Shown here: one piece after another, positions 35,677 to 43,253 of the stretch
Layout: each line of letters starts with the position of its first letter
Position numbering within the stretch: position 1 is the first letter of the stretch
NCBI RefSeq assembly: GCF_009905605.1
Contig: NZ_JAAAKZ010000002.1
Coordinates: 372,001 to 436,000, forward strand
Length of the DNA stretch: 64,000 bases
DNA from: Runella sp. CRIBMP
GTDB taxonomy: Bacteria > Bacteroidota > Bacteroidia > Cytophagales > Spirosomataceae
Direction: 5' to 3'
Notes under the pieces: model-generated
What the model was told of the DNA's origin: nothing
Database searches by the model: none
The model's input: the letters and a program-made list of their open reading frames with translations, nothing else
Made by a program: the position numbers and the translations under genes

Positions 35677-36454
35677 TCTGGTAAATTTTACGGATAAAAA
35701 AATTACCGTTAAACATTACCTGAATTTGTACATACGGCCCGTTGTCGACAATGATGAGACGGAGAAAGACCCAAATTTGTGGCGACATGCGCTATACGTT
35801 CGTATCACCTTTAACCGGCTGACAGCTAAAATTAAAAGTGCCACTAACTTATGGTGTACCGTCAATGAGTTGAATACGCTAAGCGAAGACCTCCAAAAAT
35901 TGCTTGATCGTGAGAGAATGTTTCTGATGGATCTTATTAGCCGTGCCTATACACGCTTTGTGAAGGAAAACAGGCCCTGGACAACTATGGAAGAATTTGA
36001 TGTCAATAAACTGTTGGAAGGGTTTAAATATGAAGATTATGAGTTAGATACTATAGTAAACAAACTGTTAAACCAAAGTATGATGACGTACTTGGCTAAG
36101 GAATTCCCTGATGAGGATACCTCCCTGCTTGATGAAGCCATTCAGGGTATTCACAAAATTAGCCCATTGGAGTTGCTTACCTATTATTCCAAAACTATTC
36201 CTTCGTTGAGTCAATTTAAAGCAAAATATGTTGACGAAATTTGGACGTGGAAAGTACTTTATATCAACTTCAAAAATGCTAATACGGAATACAATCGCTT
36301 GGGAGCTTCAATGCTTGATTTAACACATGGAAATTTTAAAAAAGCCTTTATTGAGTCAAGCCCAACTCACAACTCATTGTATATCAAAATTATAGATGAT
36401 ATTCAGACGTTGATGAATGAACATCCCTACCCTCTTAACGTTAATTTTAATTAA
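35645..36454 (+). CDS. island protein of unknown function
   Basis: I use the ATG at 35645 (MTEEMSQDKINLVNF), 269 residues; Met at 35657 is an alternative. The gene overlaps the integrase end by 32 bp in another frame, so the two are probably co-translated. The sequence is rich in Asn, Lys, Asp and aromatic residues, without signal peptide or membrane span, and I recognise no domain or catalytic motif. Its position suggests an accessory factor for integration, but this is only inference. A short terminator follows at 36473-36492. Confidence 0.75.
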   Translation: MTEEMSQDKINLVNFTDKKITVKHYLNLYIRPVVDNDETEKDPNLWRHALYVRITFNRLTAKIKSATNLWCTVNELNTLSEDLQKLLDRERMFLMDLISRAYTRFVKENRPWTTMEEFDVNKLLEGFKYEDYELDTIVNKLLNQSMMTYLAKEFPDEDTSLLDEAIQGIHKISPLELLTYYSKTIPSLSQFKAKYVDEIWTWKVLYINFKNANTEYNRLGASMLDLTHGNFKKAFIESSPTHNSLYIKIIDDIQTLMNEHPYPLNVNFN

Positions 36455-36472
36455 TCGTTTTCACAAAATTTC

Positions 36473-36492
36473 AGAGGGAACCCTCTTTTTTT
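36473..36492 (+). terminator. terminator after integrase operon
   Basis: AGAGGG (36473-36478) and CCCTCT (36481-36486) form a tight stem with a T-run directly behind it, 19 nt after the stop codon. It separates the integrase pair from the HTH gene. Confidence 0.7.
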
Positions 36493-36501
36493 AATGTTAT
36501 G

Positions 36502-36533
36502 TTTGAATGATGTTAACTTTTTTCGTAGTATTG
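36502..36533 (+). promoter_or_regulatory. possible promoter of HTH/primase genes
   Basis: TTTG at 36502-36505 and TAGTATTG at 36526-36533 are 20 nt apart; the second differs from TAnnTTTG at one base. It lies 40 nt before the HTH gene. Confidence 0.4.
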
Positions 36534-36573
36534 CATAGTAAATAATAACAGATTTTTTCAACACTCATTTACC

Positions 36574-36867
36574 ATGAAAGAAAACCAAAAACACGACCCC
36601 GGTCCCAAGGCAGTAGACTACTCCACTTTGATGTTGGAAATGACCCAGCACTTTGACCGTATTACCCGTTTACTCGAAAATCGACAGGAAACATCTGTCG
36701 CACCTGAAAAATTACGACCCGCCGAAGTTTGTAAAAGGATGGGCTGGTCGAGGTCCAAATTTGAGCAGTTCAAAAGATCCGGCATGTTCAGAACCGTTAA
36801 AATCGGCGGGATGGTATTCGTATATGCTTCAGACTTAAACAAGCTATTTCCTGAAGACTTCTTTTAA
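36574..36867 (+). CDS. helix-turn-helix (excisionase/MerR-like) DNA-binding protein
   Basis: This 97-residue protein has a C-terminal HTH_17-type domain, PAEVCKRMGWSRSKFEQFKRSGMF followed by a wing (RTVKIGGMVFVYASDLNKLF). The N-terminal 45 residues are a polar helix. Such proteins beside integrase and replication genes in Bacteroidota elements act as excisionases or as regulators of the element. It is 120 bp upstream of the primase-like gene on the same strand and likely in the same transcript. Confidence 0.85.
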   Translation: MKENQKHDPGPKAVDYSTLMLEMTQHFDRITRLLENRQETSVAPEKLRPAEVCKRMGWSRSKFEQFKRSGMFRTVKIGGMVFVYASDLNKLFPEDFF

Positions 36868-36987
36868 TACTCCTCACATCAGGGAGAGATACTCCCCTAT
36901 CAATTAATCATTTCTTTTTTAAACTGGTGCCCAACTGTAGAAAACCTACGGTGGCTACACTATTGCCTAAATTTACTCCATAAAGCG

Positions 36988-39651
36988 ATGTCAAAAATGC
37001 CCTTTCAATTTGAAAAGCATCCTAAAAAGAAAGGCAGATGCCCTTCCTGCGGTGACCCTAAAAGTTTTAGATATTACGAAAAAGACGGTGTTCGACTCAG
37101 TGAAGAATTCGGAAAATGTGAAAGAACCAATAGCTGTGGGCACCATTCTAAGCCTAATTTACCGTCGTTTTCAACTACCATTTCATCGGTAAATGTCGGC
37201 TCAGACTCCGAAACACTGTTACCTGATGTTTACAAACAGGAGCAATACAAGACATGGAATGAGAATCAGGAAAGCGCATTCCATATCTACTGCCAATCAC
37301 TGGGAATTACCAAAAAACACCTCTTAAAACACAATGTAGGCACCGATCCTAAAGCAAGGACCGTTTTCATCCTTAAAAATGAGAAAAAGGAAATAGTAAA
37401 CGTCAAATGGATACTCTACAAATCCGATGGACACCGTGATAAGGCTTTTACCAGTCATTCATTAAAACAACCTCCCGATGGCAAAAAGTATGGAATGTGC
37501 CTCTACGGAGAAGACTTATTAGACCCCGAAAAACAAAAGACGGTCATTGTGGTAGAATCGGAAAAAACCAAGGTGATCGCATCGTTTTTCTACCCTCAAT
37601 TTGATTGGGTGGCCTGCGGTTCCGCCAACGGTTTGACAGATACCAAAATTACCCCATTGAAAGGACGAAAGGTAATATGGCTGTGTGATGCTGATAAAGC
37701 TGGCAGGCAGGATGCTTCAAGTATCAAAAACTTAGAGAAACATGGAATTGATTTTGAGATTATTGACCTGTTTCCCGAACGAAATGATGGTTATGACATT
37801 GCCGACGCAATTGGTGACAAACAGCTGCCCGACATTCTTTCTAGGGTACGAGTGGTCAATTACGGGGTACATTTGGATTCAACAAAGCAAAAAAAGGATA
37901 CCTATGCACTAAATCGGTCCCAATACAGTACGGTTGATTATCGAAAGGATGGAAGTATTTGGGTGTTAGGAAAGAAAAACTGGGAGAATGTTGCCAATTT
38001 TCACTTGTTCATTAAATACTGCACAGAAGATGAAAACCAACAGATTACGTGGGTATTGGAGTTACGCCCCAAAAATGGAAATACCGTTTTTTTGGAAGTA
38101 GAGCACGATGATTTTTGCTCATCAAAACGGATGAAAAACTTGATTACGGCAAAACAACTCAGTTTTAAGGCCAATGACGATCATTTATCAGAAATTCATG
38201 CCCATCTCTTCGCCTTAAAAGACTTCTCCAAAGCCGTTAAAATTAATCGGTTTGGCCTTCATCCTGAATCAGAATTGTTTTTGTTTGCCAACCATGCCGT
38301 AACGCCACTGGGACAGATCATCAGTCCTGACGAGTTTGGTATTGTGTCATATCAGGATTGGTGTATTTCGATTCCACGCACCAATACCAACAAAAGGCAC
38401 CGTTTTACGCTATCGGCCCATCCGATTAAGTTCAATGACTGGTTTAATCTATTCCAGGGCGCACACTTAAAGGAGAATGCGTTTCTACCGGCATGTTTTT
38501 ACATTATGTCACTCTTTAGGGACATTGCAGTGTATCAAAACGGTTTCTCTCCTATTCTTTATGCGAAGGGTCCCGCCGGTACAGGTAAGAGCAGCATCAT
38601 CCGAAGCCTGACGTATCTTTTTGGTTTTAAGCAGGACGACATCAATCTCAAATCTAAAAATACCGATGCAGCGCTTATAAAACTCATGAGCCAATCCTCC
38701 AACACGTGCTTGTGGATGGATGAATTTGTGAATAACTTGCCTCAGGAAGGATTATTACAGGCTGCCTATGACAATACAGGTTACCATAAAACGGCGGAAA
38801 GTAGTCGTAATAAAACAGAAACGGAGAGTATTGATATTCATTCAGCCTTAATGCTGACCAGCAACTACCTCCCTCAAAATCCCATCTTTTTTTCACGCTG
38901 CCTTTTTATCCCCATCGAATCACAGCAAAAAACAAAGGAGCAAATTATTGCTTTCACCCGGTTATCTGAGCTTCAGGAAAATGGCCTGGGAATGATCACG
39001 GTTGAATTACTGAAACACAGGGCATTAATTAAAGAATCTTATTCCGCTGCGTATACAACCCTGTATAATCGCCTGAAAGCATGTTTCATCAATGAACGAC
39101 TGCCTGAACGTCTGTTTGCCAATATGGCTCTAACGATGGCCTGTGCTTTTGTTTTGACATGCGAAGGGCATATAGCGCTTTGTGAGTACACTGATAGAGA
39201 AGACATTTTGGACGAGTTTACCGAGATAGGAAGGAAATACATAAGCCGCCAACACAGTATTCAGAATGACACTTCACTGCTCTCTGAATTTTTTGGTACG
39301 CTGCAAGTGATGTTTGACCAACACCAAATTCATGAAGGGATTCATTTTAGATTTGACGGTCCGCTTCTTTATCTGCGCACACCTTTGATTTATACAATTT
39401 TCATGGAAAAATATCGTCGAATTTATTACAAAGAAGCACCGGATAGAGACAGCATTTTTCAGGAAATTCTGCAAATGGAGACTCCAAGAACCGAAAAAGA
39501 GGTCATAAAGACAATTCGTTTCCGTCAACCCGAAAAAAACGAAAACAAGGCCCCAACACAAGCAGTAACAAATTCTCTTTCAATAACTTACGAATATGTA
39601 AAATCAAAATACGATTTAGACCTTATCAACAGACAACCCAAAAATTTTTAA
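36988..39651 (+). CDS. zinc-finger/Toprim primase-like and P-loop ATPase replication protein
   Basis: This 887-residue protein starts MSKMPFQFEKHPKKKGRCPSC. A zinc finger (C18, C21, C44, C50) is followed by a Toprim-like region: VVVESEKTKVIA supplies the acidic residue and WLCDADKAG the DxD. After a spacer comes a helicase-like ATPase with Walker A GPAGTGKSS (K534) and Walker B NTCLWMDEF. The layout resembles the DUF6371-type primase plus DUF927-like helicase proteins of phages and islands. It probably unwinds and primes island DNA, with the GTTGTA array directly behind it as candidate origin. Confidence 0.82.
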   Translation: MSKMPFQFEKHPKKKGRCPSCGDPKSFRYYEKDGVRLSEEFGKCERTNSCGHHSKPNLPSFSTTISSVNVGSDSETLLPDVYKQEQYKTWNENQESAFHIYCQSLGITKKHLLKHNVGTDPKARTVFILKNEKKEIVNVKWILYKSDGHRDKAFTSHSLKQPPDGKKYGMCLYGEDLLDPEKQKTVIVVESEKTKVIASFFYPQFDWVACGSANGLTDTKITPLKGRKVIWLCDADKAGRQDASSIKNLEKHGIDFEIIDLFPERNDGYDIADAIGDKQLPDILSRVRVVNYGVHLDSTKQKKDTYALNRSQYSTVDYRKDGSIWVLGKKNWENVANFHLFIKYCTEDENQQITWVLELRPKNGNTVFLEVEHDDFCSSKRMKNLITAKQLSFKANDDHLSEIHAHLFALKDFSKAVKINRFGLHPESELFLFANHAVTPLGQIISPDEFGIVSYQDWCISIPRTNTNKRHRFTLSAHPIKFNDWFNLFQGAHLKENAFLPACFYIMSLFRDIAVYQNGFSPILYAKGPAGTGKSSIIRSLTYLFGFKQDDINLKSKNTDAALIKLMSQSSNTCLWMDEFVNNLPQEGLLQAAYDNTGYHKTAESSRNKTETESIDIHSALMLTSNYLPQNPIFFSRCLFIPIESQQKTKEQIIAFTRLSELQENGLGMITVELLKHRALIKESYSAAYTTLYNRLKACFINERLPERLFANMALTMACAFVLTCEGHIALCEYTDREDILDEFTEIGRKYISRQHSIQNDTSLLSEFFGTLQVMFDQHQIHEGIHFRFDGPLLYLRTPLIYTIFMEKYRRIYYKEAPDRDSIFQEILQMETPRTEKEVIKTIRFRQPEKNENKAPTQAVTNSLSITYEYVKSKYDLDLINRQPKNF

Positions 39652-39675
39652 TTTAAAAAAAATGGCCATTTTTCT

Positions 39676-39896
39676 TACAACATTACAACAACAGTAGATA
39701 AGTAATTGATTATTAATTTTTTATATTAAATATTGTTGTTGTAAAGTTGTTGTAAATCTGTTGTAGTGTTGTAAAATTTGTTTTGGATGCTGTTGTAACT
39801 GTTGTAGGCATTTACAACAGATTTACAACAAAAATAATTTTACAACTAATTGATTATCAAATTTTTAAGCTCGGTGTTGTTGTGTTGTAATACAAC
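39676..39896. repeat. GTTGTA/TACAAC array, candidate iteron origin
   Basis: The 481-bp gap between the replication protein and the RHH gene holds 13 copies of GTTGTA in 221 bp. Seven are on the plus strand (39738, 39749, 39760, 39768, 39792, 39801, 39884) and six on the minus (39676, 39684, 39813, 39824, 39841, 39891). Several are exactly 11 bp apart, about one helix turn. Flanks are very AT-rich. Iterons bound by an initiator look like this. The rest of the gap (39,897-40,132) shows only a -7 element. Confidence 0.65.
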
Positions 39897-40096
39897 AGCC
39901 AATTATGCCCTATCGCAACTTTTTTTTATCGTCATTTTCTTTTTACCTCATCTGAAATATGTACAATTTTTAACCCTGAAACATTGTCATTTTTTAAAGA
40001 ACTGAAGTATCGGCTTTGGGTGATTATTAAAACACCTTAAAAAGGCAAAAACAGCAGATAAACCACGTATCTAAGCCATAATTAGCCTTATTTAAT

Positions 40097-40104
40097 TAAT
40101 TTTG
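40097..40104 (+). promoter_or_regulatory. -7 element of RHH gene
   Basis: TAATTTTG matches TAnnTTTG and lies 28 nt before the start codon. No -33 element is evident. Confidence 0.4.
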
Positions 40105-40132
40105 CATATATTTTCTTTAACCCTTTAACAGC

Positions 40133-40750
40133 ATGAACACTAAAGACAAAACCTTCAATTTTCGCGTGGATGAGCCCACCCGACAACTCCTTAAAGATTT
40201 CGCTCAGGAGTTACACCTCAAGGAAAGCGAGTTCATTCGCAAAGCCATTGTCAGCTTTAAGGATTTGACCAGTCAGGTACAGGCCGCTGCCCTGGACAGG
40301 GAAATAATTCAGGAGCAGGAAGCACAACTAAAGCAGCTCCGTTACCTGCTGGAAGGGTATGAAAAAAATGAAACCTTTACCACACTCTTCAAAAACATCA
40401 AGGGTCATACCATTGAGGGTAAAAAAATCTGTTCCAAGTCCGATCTGATTGAATTACTGGCCAAGAGTGCTGCGGTGGAAATAGTGGAAGCGACTTCGGA
40501 AACAGAAGAATCAACGATTTCAATCTCCCCCGTTGTATTTCAGGCGCATGTAACGCCCGAAACCGTTGAAGAGCCCATCACCCGCCAACACGTAATGAAT
40601 TTCTTAAAACGAAATTGGCTATGGTTATTAGGACTAGGGTTAGCACTGGCAGCCTTTGTCTTCTGGAGATGGACCTCAATCATGAAAATGCGGCCAAAAA
40701 TCATCCAATATTCTCCTTCAAAATCAGAAGAAACCCTGCTGGCAGCCTGA
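40133..40750 (+). CDS. ribbon-helix-helix protein with C-terminal membrane anchor
   Basis: This 205-residue protein opens with a ribbon-helix-helix DNA-binding motif (about 5-43: FNFRVDEPTRQLLKDFAQELHLKESE). A coiled coil (about 45-80) and an acidic linker follow. Residues 161-180 form one membrane helix (NWLWLLGLGLALAAFVFWRW) with a short basic tail. RHH proteins such as MobC or ParG bind origin or transfer sites; a membrane tether on one is unusual. Placed just behind the GTTGTA array, it may bind that array and hold island DNA at the membrane. That role is inferred. Confidence 0.8.
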   Translation: MNTKDKTFNFRVDEPTRQLLKDFAQELHLKESEFIRKAIVSFKDLTSQVQAAALDREIIQEQEAQLKQLRYLLEGYEKNETFTTLFKNIKGHTIEGKKICSKSDLIELLAKSAAVEIVEATSETEESTISISPVVFQAHVTPETVEEPITRQHVMNFLKRNWLWLLGLGLALAAFVFWRWTSIMKMRPKIIQYSPSKSEETLLAA

Positions 40751-40753
40751 GAG

Positions 40754-40916
40754 TCTACACAAATGTAGGTACATGCCCTGGCATGTAGAGGTATATGTTC
40801 TTTTGCTTAAAAACCCACGTTACAGGCTTGTAACGTGGGTTTTTGTTGTCAGAGAAGTATATATCTGGGTAAAAATAGCGCTGTATATACAAATGTATTG
40901 ACAATTGTATGTACAA
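40754..40916. repeat. cassette-spacer repeat, copy 1
   Basis: The 163-bp unit carries TGTAGGTACA (40764-40773), a 16-bp perfect hairpin (arms 40809-40824 and 40829-40844, AAAAACCCACGTTACA and its complement) and, at the end, TGTATATACA (40882-40891) and TTGTATGTACAA (40905-40916). Copies 2 and 3 repeat the same order. The hairpin, A-rich before and T-rich after, should terminate transcription both ways. Copy 1 lacks the leading GTAACCGTTAGCGATACC segment of the others. Confidence 0.8.
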
Positions 40917-41138
40917 GTGCATTAAAAGAAAACTTATCTATATCCATTCTTGGAAAAATGAGTCAGGCCACGTTTAAACCACCTGTACTAGGATGAAAAC
41001 TAGGGAGAAAATTGGGGAGAAAACTTAGTAGAAATGATGGAGCTGATAACACAAGTATAGGCCCATCTCAACCAAGGATTAATGCTTTTGTACATTGTGA
41101 TTATTTAACATGAGCATAGGGCAGTCATTACCGTTGAA

Positions 41139-41258
41139 ATGTCTGGAGAAGAAAGTACCCTGAAAAGTTCACCGAAAAGTTCACTGAAAATAGTTGAATT
41201 GCTGAATCAACAACCAGCAGTAACCTTAGCCGAAATGGCCCCACGTATTGATAAGTAA
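41139..41258 (+). pseudogene. fragment of a winged-helix (RecG/AlbA-like) regulator
   Basis: A 39-codon frame starts at 41139 (MSGEESTLKSSPKSSLKIVELL) and continues QQPAVTLAEMAPRIDK. It resembles the start of the C-terminal winged helix of AlbA/Schlafen-type ATP-binding regulators, where a second helix should follow. The frame stops inside the first bases of repeat copy 2, so the repeat seems to have truncated the gene. The 220 bp before it also look like decayed coding sequence. Confidence 0.5.
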
Positions 41259-41468
41259 CCGTTAGCGATACCTAAAAGCAGCTTTTTACCTGATTGTATA
41301 TACTAATGTATGTACATACTTGTTGCCGGTAAGCTACCGAGGTATATGTTCTTTTTCCTTAAAACCCACGTTACAGGCCTGTAACCTAGATTTTTGGTTT
41401 TCAGAGAAGTATGTTTCCTGATTAAAATTGCTATTTATATACAAATGTATTGACAAGTGTATGTACAA
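41253..41468. repeat. cassette-spacer repeat, copy 2
   Basis: The 216-bp copy begins AAGTAACCGTTAGCGATACC, then has TGTATATACTAATGTATGTACA, a diverged form of the hairpin (41359-41395, left arm intact and right arm mutated) and, at the end, the TATACA/TGTATGTACAA palindrome pair. It follows the truncated HTH gene directly. Confidence 0.75.
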
Positions 41469-41849
41469 AGGTGTGTATTGAAAGTGGTTTTAACTTTATA
41501 CAGTGGGATACTGTACTTTTTGCCGATGGATGCATGGATGCAAAGACATTAAAAGAGAATGCATCCCCTTTGTTTACGAAAAGGCTGCGTTTACGGTTTC
41601 ATAAACAAAAAATATATGTAAACGTGACAGAAATACAGATTGTAGATCAGGCATTGAAAAATCTCCAAACCACTATGCCATTAAAAGGAACATAGCGGAG
41701 CGGGCCATTGGACAGTACATTTCAACCGGTAGCTGATGAGAAGGCATAGAATGCAAAAATTAATGGAATGGCAACAGAACTAGGCGAAAAGTAGCGTTTT
41801 ATAATTGAATTCAACACTTATTATGAGCGGCTATAAAACTTGGTCTAAC
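41469..41849. other. gene-poor stretch with decayed frames
   Basis: No convincing gene is seen. A frame ending at 41695 (MDAKTLKENASPLFTKRL onward) and a neighbouring frame reading NIAERAIGQYISTG at about 41670-41730 could be remains of an IS66-like transposase end (NNxAERAIRP), but the match is short. Confidence 0.3.
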
Positions 41850-41895
41850 TTTGTCCAGTTTTTTACATAAAAAACTGGACAAACCTTTATCTTTG
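41850..41895 (+). promoter_or_regulatory. perfect 15-bp palindrome over the antitoxin promoter
   Basis: TTTGTCCAGTTTTTT (41850-41864), a 4-nt centre and AAAAAACTGGACAAA (41869-41883) form a perfect inverted repeat. The -7 element TATCTTTG is at 41888-41895, and the left arm starts with TTTG as a possible -33, 23-24 nt upstream of it. AbiEi-type antitoxins repress their own promoter by binding inverted repeats, so this is a likely autoregulatory operator. Confidence 0.75.
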
Positions 41896-41911
41896 TTAAT
41901 AAAAAAAATAA

Positions 41912-42637
41912 ATGAAAGTATCTGAATATATATCGTTTGTGATAGACCGACTGCCTAAAGGGTATGTATTCACCTATATGGATTTAGGTGTAGAAGTCAA
42001 TAAAAAAGAAGCCGTTATCAAATCCCTAAATCGGATGGTGGTAAAGGGCAAAATTGCAAAGTTATCCAAAGGCAAATACTTCAAGCCGGAGACGACGCCC
42101 CTGGGCCCGGTGCAGCCCTCTCAAAAGCAGGTAGTGAAAGATCTGTTGGAAGAGGATTGTAAGCTCATTGGGTACCTGACAGGATACAGCATTTACAATC
42201 AACTAGGTTTGACCACCCAAGTGAGCAACACCATCCAAATTGGTCAAAATCACCCTCGTGCCGCTTTTCAGCGTGAGCGTTATACCATAACCTTTATCAC
42301 ACAAAAGAATATTATTACTAAGGACAACATCCCGTTGTTACAAATTCTGGATGCGATTCGATACATCAAAAAGATACCTGATGCCCGCATAGAGCAGTCT
42401 TGTCGACGGTTTTTGTCCATTCTTAAATCTCTCTCCGAAAAAGACACAACGACCATCATTCGATTGGCCCTCAAATATCCTCCGGCTACCCGGGCACTTT
42501 TGGGTGCTATGATGGATGAATTACAATGGACAAACCTCGCCGAGCATTTGTATAAATCGCTGAATCCTTTGACCAAATACCCATTGACCGGAGCGAAAAA
42601 AGCACTATCGACCACCGAAAAATGGAATATCGAATGA
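41912..42637 (+). CDS. AbiEi-type antitoxin/regulator (DUF6088 family), orphan
   Basis: This 241-residue protein opens with a winged helix typical of AbiEi antitoxins (SFVIDRLPKGYVFTYMDLGV, then VVKGKIAKLSKGKYFKP). The remaining part has the CKLIGYLTGYSIYNQLGLTTQVSNT segment of the DUF6088 branch. It should repress its own promoter through the perfect palindrome just upstream and neutralise an AbiEii-type nucleotidyltransferase toxin. The toxin gene, overlapping by 4 bp (ATGA), is cut to 44 codons, so this antitoxin has lost its partner here. Confidence 0.85.
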   Translation: MKVSEYISFVIDRLPKGYVFTYMDLGVEVNKKEAVIKSLNRMVVKGKIAKLSKGKYFKPETTPLGPVQPSQKQVVKDLLEEDCKLIGYLTGYSIYNQLGLTTQVSNTIQIGQNHPRAAFQRERYTITFITQKNIITKDNIPLLQILDAIRYIKKIPDARIEQSCRRFLSILKSLSEKDTTTIIRLALKYPPATRALLGAMMDELQWTNLAEHLYKSLNPLTKYPLTGAKKALSTTEKWNIE

Positions 42638-42768
42638 ACCTTCACGAAAACAAAAGACTCTTTAGGAATTTGGCCCAGCAAATGGCCGATGTGCTGCGCA
42701 TTCCTGCCATCTACATAAACTTAGTATGTGTCAAGCTGCCTGTGCCGAAGCCGTGCTCAACACGCTGA
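42634..42768 (+). pseudogene. truncated AbiEii-type toxin
   Basis: A frame starting at 42634 overlaps the antitoxin stop (ATGA). It reads MNLHENKRLFRNLAQQMADV and goes on LRIPAIYI, the usual N-terminus of AbiEii nucleotidyltransferases (MNLHENKELF type), then turns into unrelated residues and stops at 42768. The catalytic domain is missing. A 34-residue frame at 42726-42830 in another register and about 60 bp more precede repeat copy 3. Confidence 0.75.
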
Positions 42769-42888
42769 AAATAATCAGCGAACGACTTACAACGATAAAG
42801 TGGACGATTGAACTGGAAACTACCGAATGAAATTCCGCGAAGAAAACAGAACTTATTTTTGTAGAACGAGAGTAAATTTTTTCAATTG

Positions 42889-43096
42889 AAGTAACCGTTA
42901 GCGATACCTAAAAGCAGCTTTTGGACTGATTGCCTACACAAATGTATGTACATGCCCTAGCATGTTGAAGTATATGTTATTTTCCTTAAAAACCTACGTT
43001 ACAAGACTGTAACGTGGTTTTTTGGTTTTCAGAGAAGTATGTATCCGGGTTAAAACAGCGGTGTATATACAAATGTATTGACAATTGTATATACAA
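42889..43096. repeat. cassette-spacer repeat, copy 3
   Basis: The 208-bp copy begins AAGTAACCGTTAGCGATACC like copy 2 and continues with TGTATGTACA, the hairpin at about 42985-43020 (stem with two changes), the CAGAGAAGTATG segment and TGTATATACA plus TTGTATATACAA at the end. It separates the truncated toxin from the intact AbiE pair. Confidence 0.78.
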
Positions 43097-43195
43097 AAGT
43101 GTTACAGGAAGTCTTAGGGGTGTTCGAATGCCGTTTTTGAGCGTATTTTACAGTAATTTTTTACCTGTATATGAGATTTAATTGAAAATAATTGA

Positions 43196-43238
43196 TATTT
43201 TTGTTCATAATAAAAAAATGTTCACGTTTCGTGTACAT
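43196..43238 (+). promoter_or_regulatory. promoter and near-perfect dyad of the AbiE pair
   Basis: TATTTTTG at 43196-43203 fits TAnnTTTG. ATGTTCACG (43218-43226) and CGTGTACAT (43230-43238) form a dyad with one mismatch, and GTGAACAT recurs at 43248-43255 over the start codon. A repressor bound here would block transcription, as expected for autoregulation by the AbiEi protein. Confidence 0.55.
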
Positions 43239-43253
43239 AAATAATTAGTGAAC

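Noticed and set aside
39676-39896. CRISPR array
   Set aside because: The repeated unit is only 6-11 bp, occurs on both strands and has no regular spacers or cas genes.
41450-41695. 81-residue gene
   Set aside because: It needs a TTG start inside repeat copy 2 and has no recognisable domain; it is more likely decayed sequence.
40754-43096. Integron attC sites
   Set aside because: The repeats are similar in size and placement, but the GTTRRRY/RYYYAAC core pair and an integron integrase are missing.
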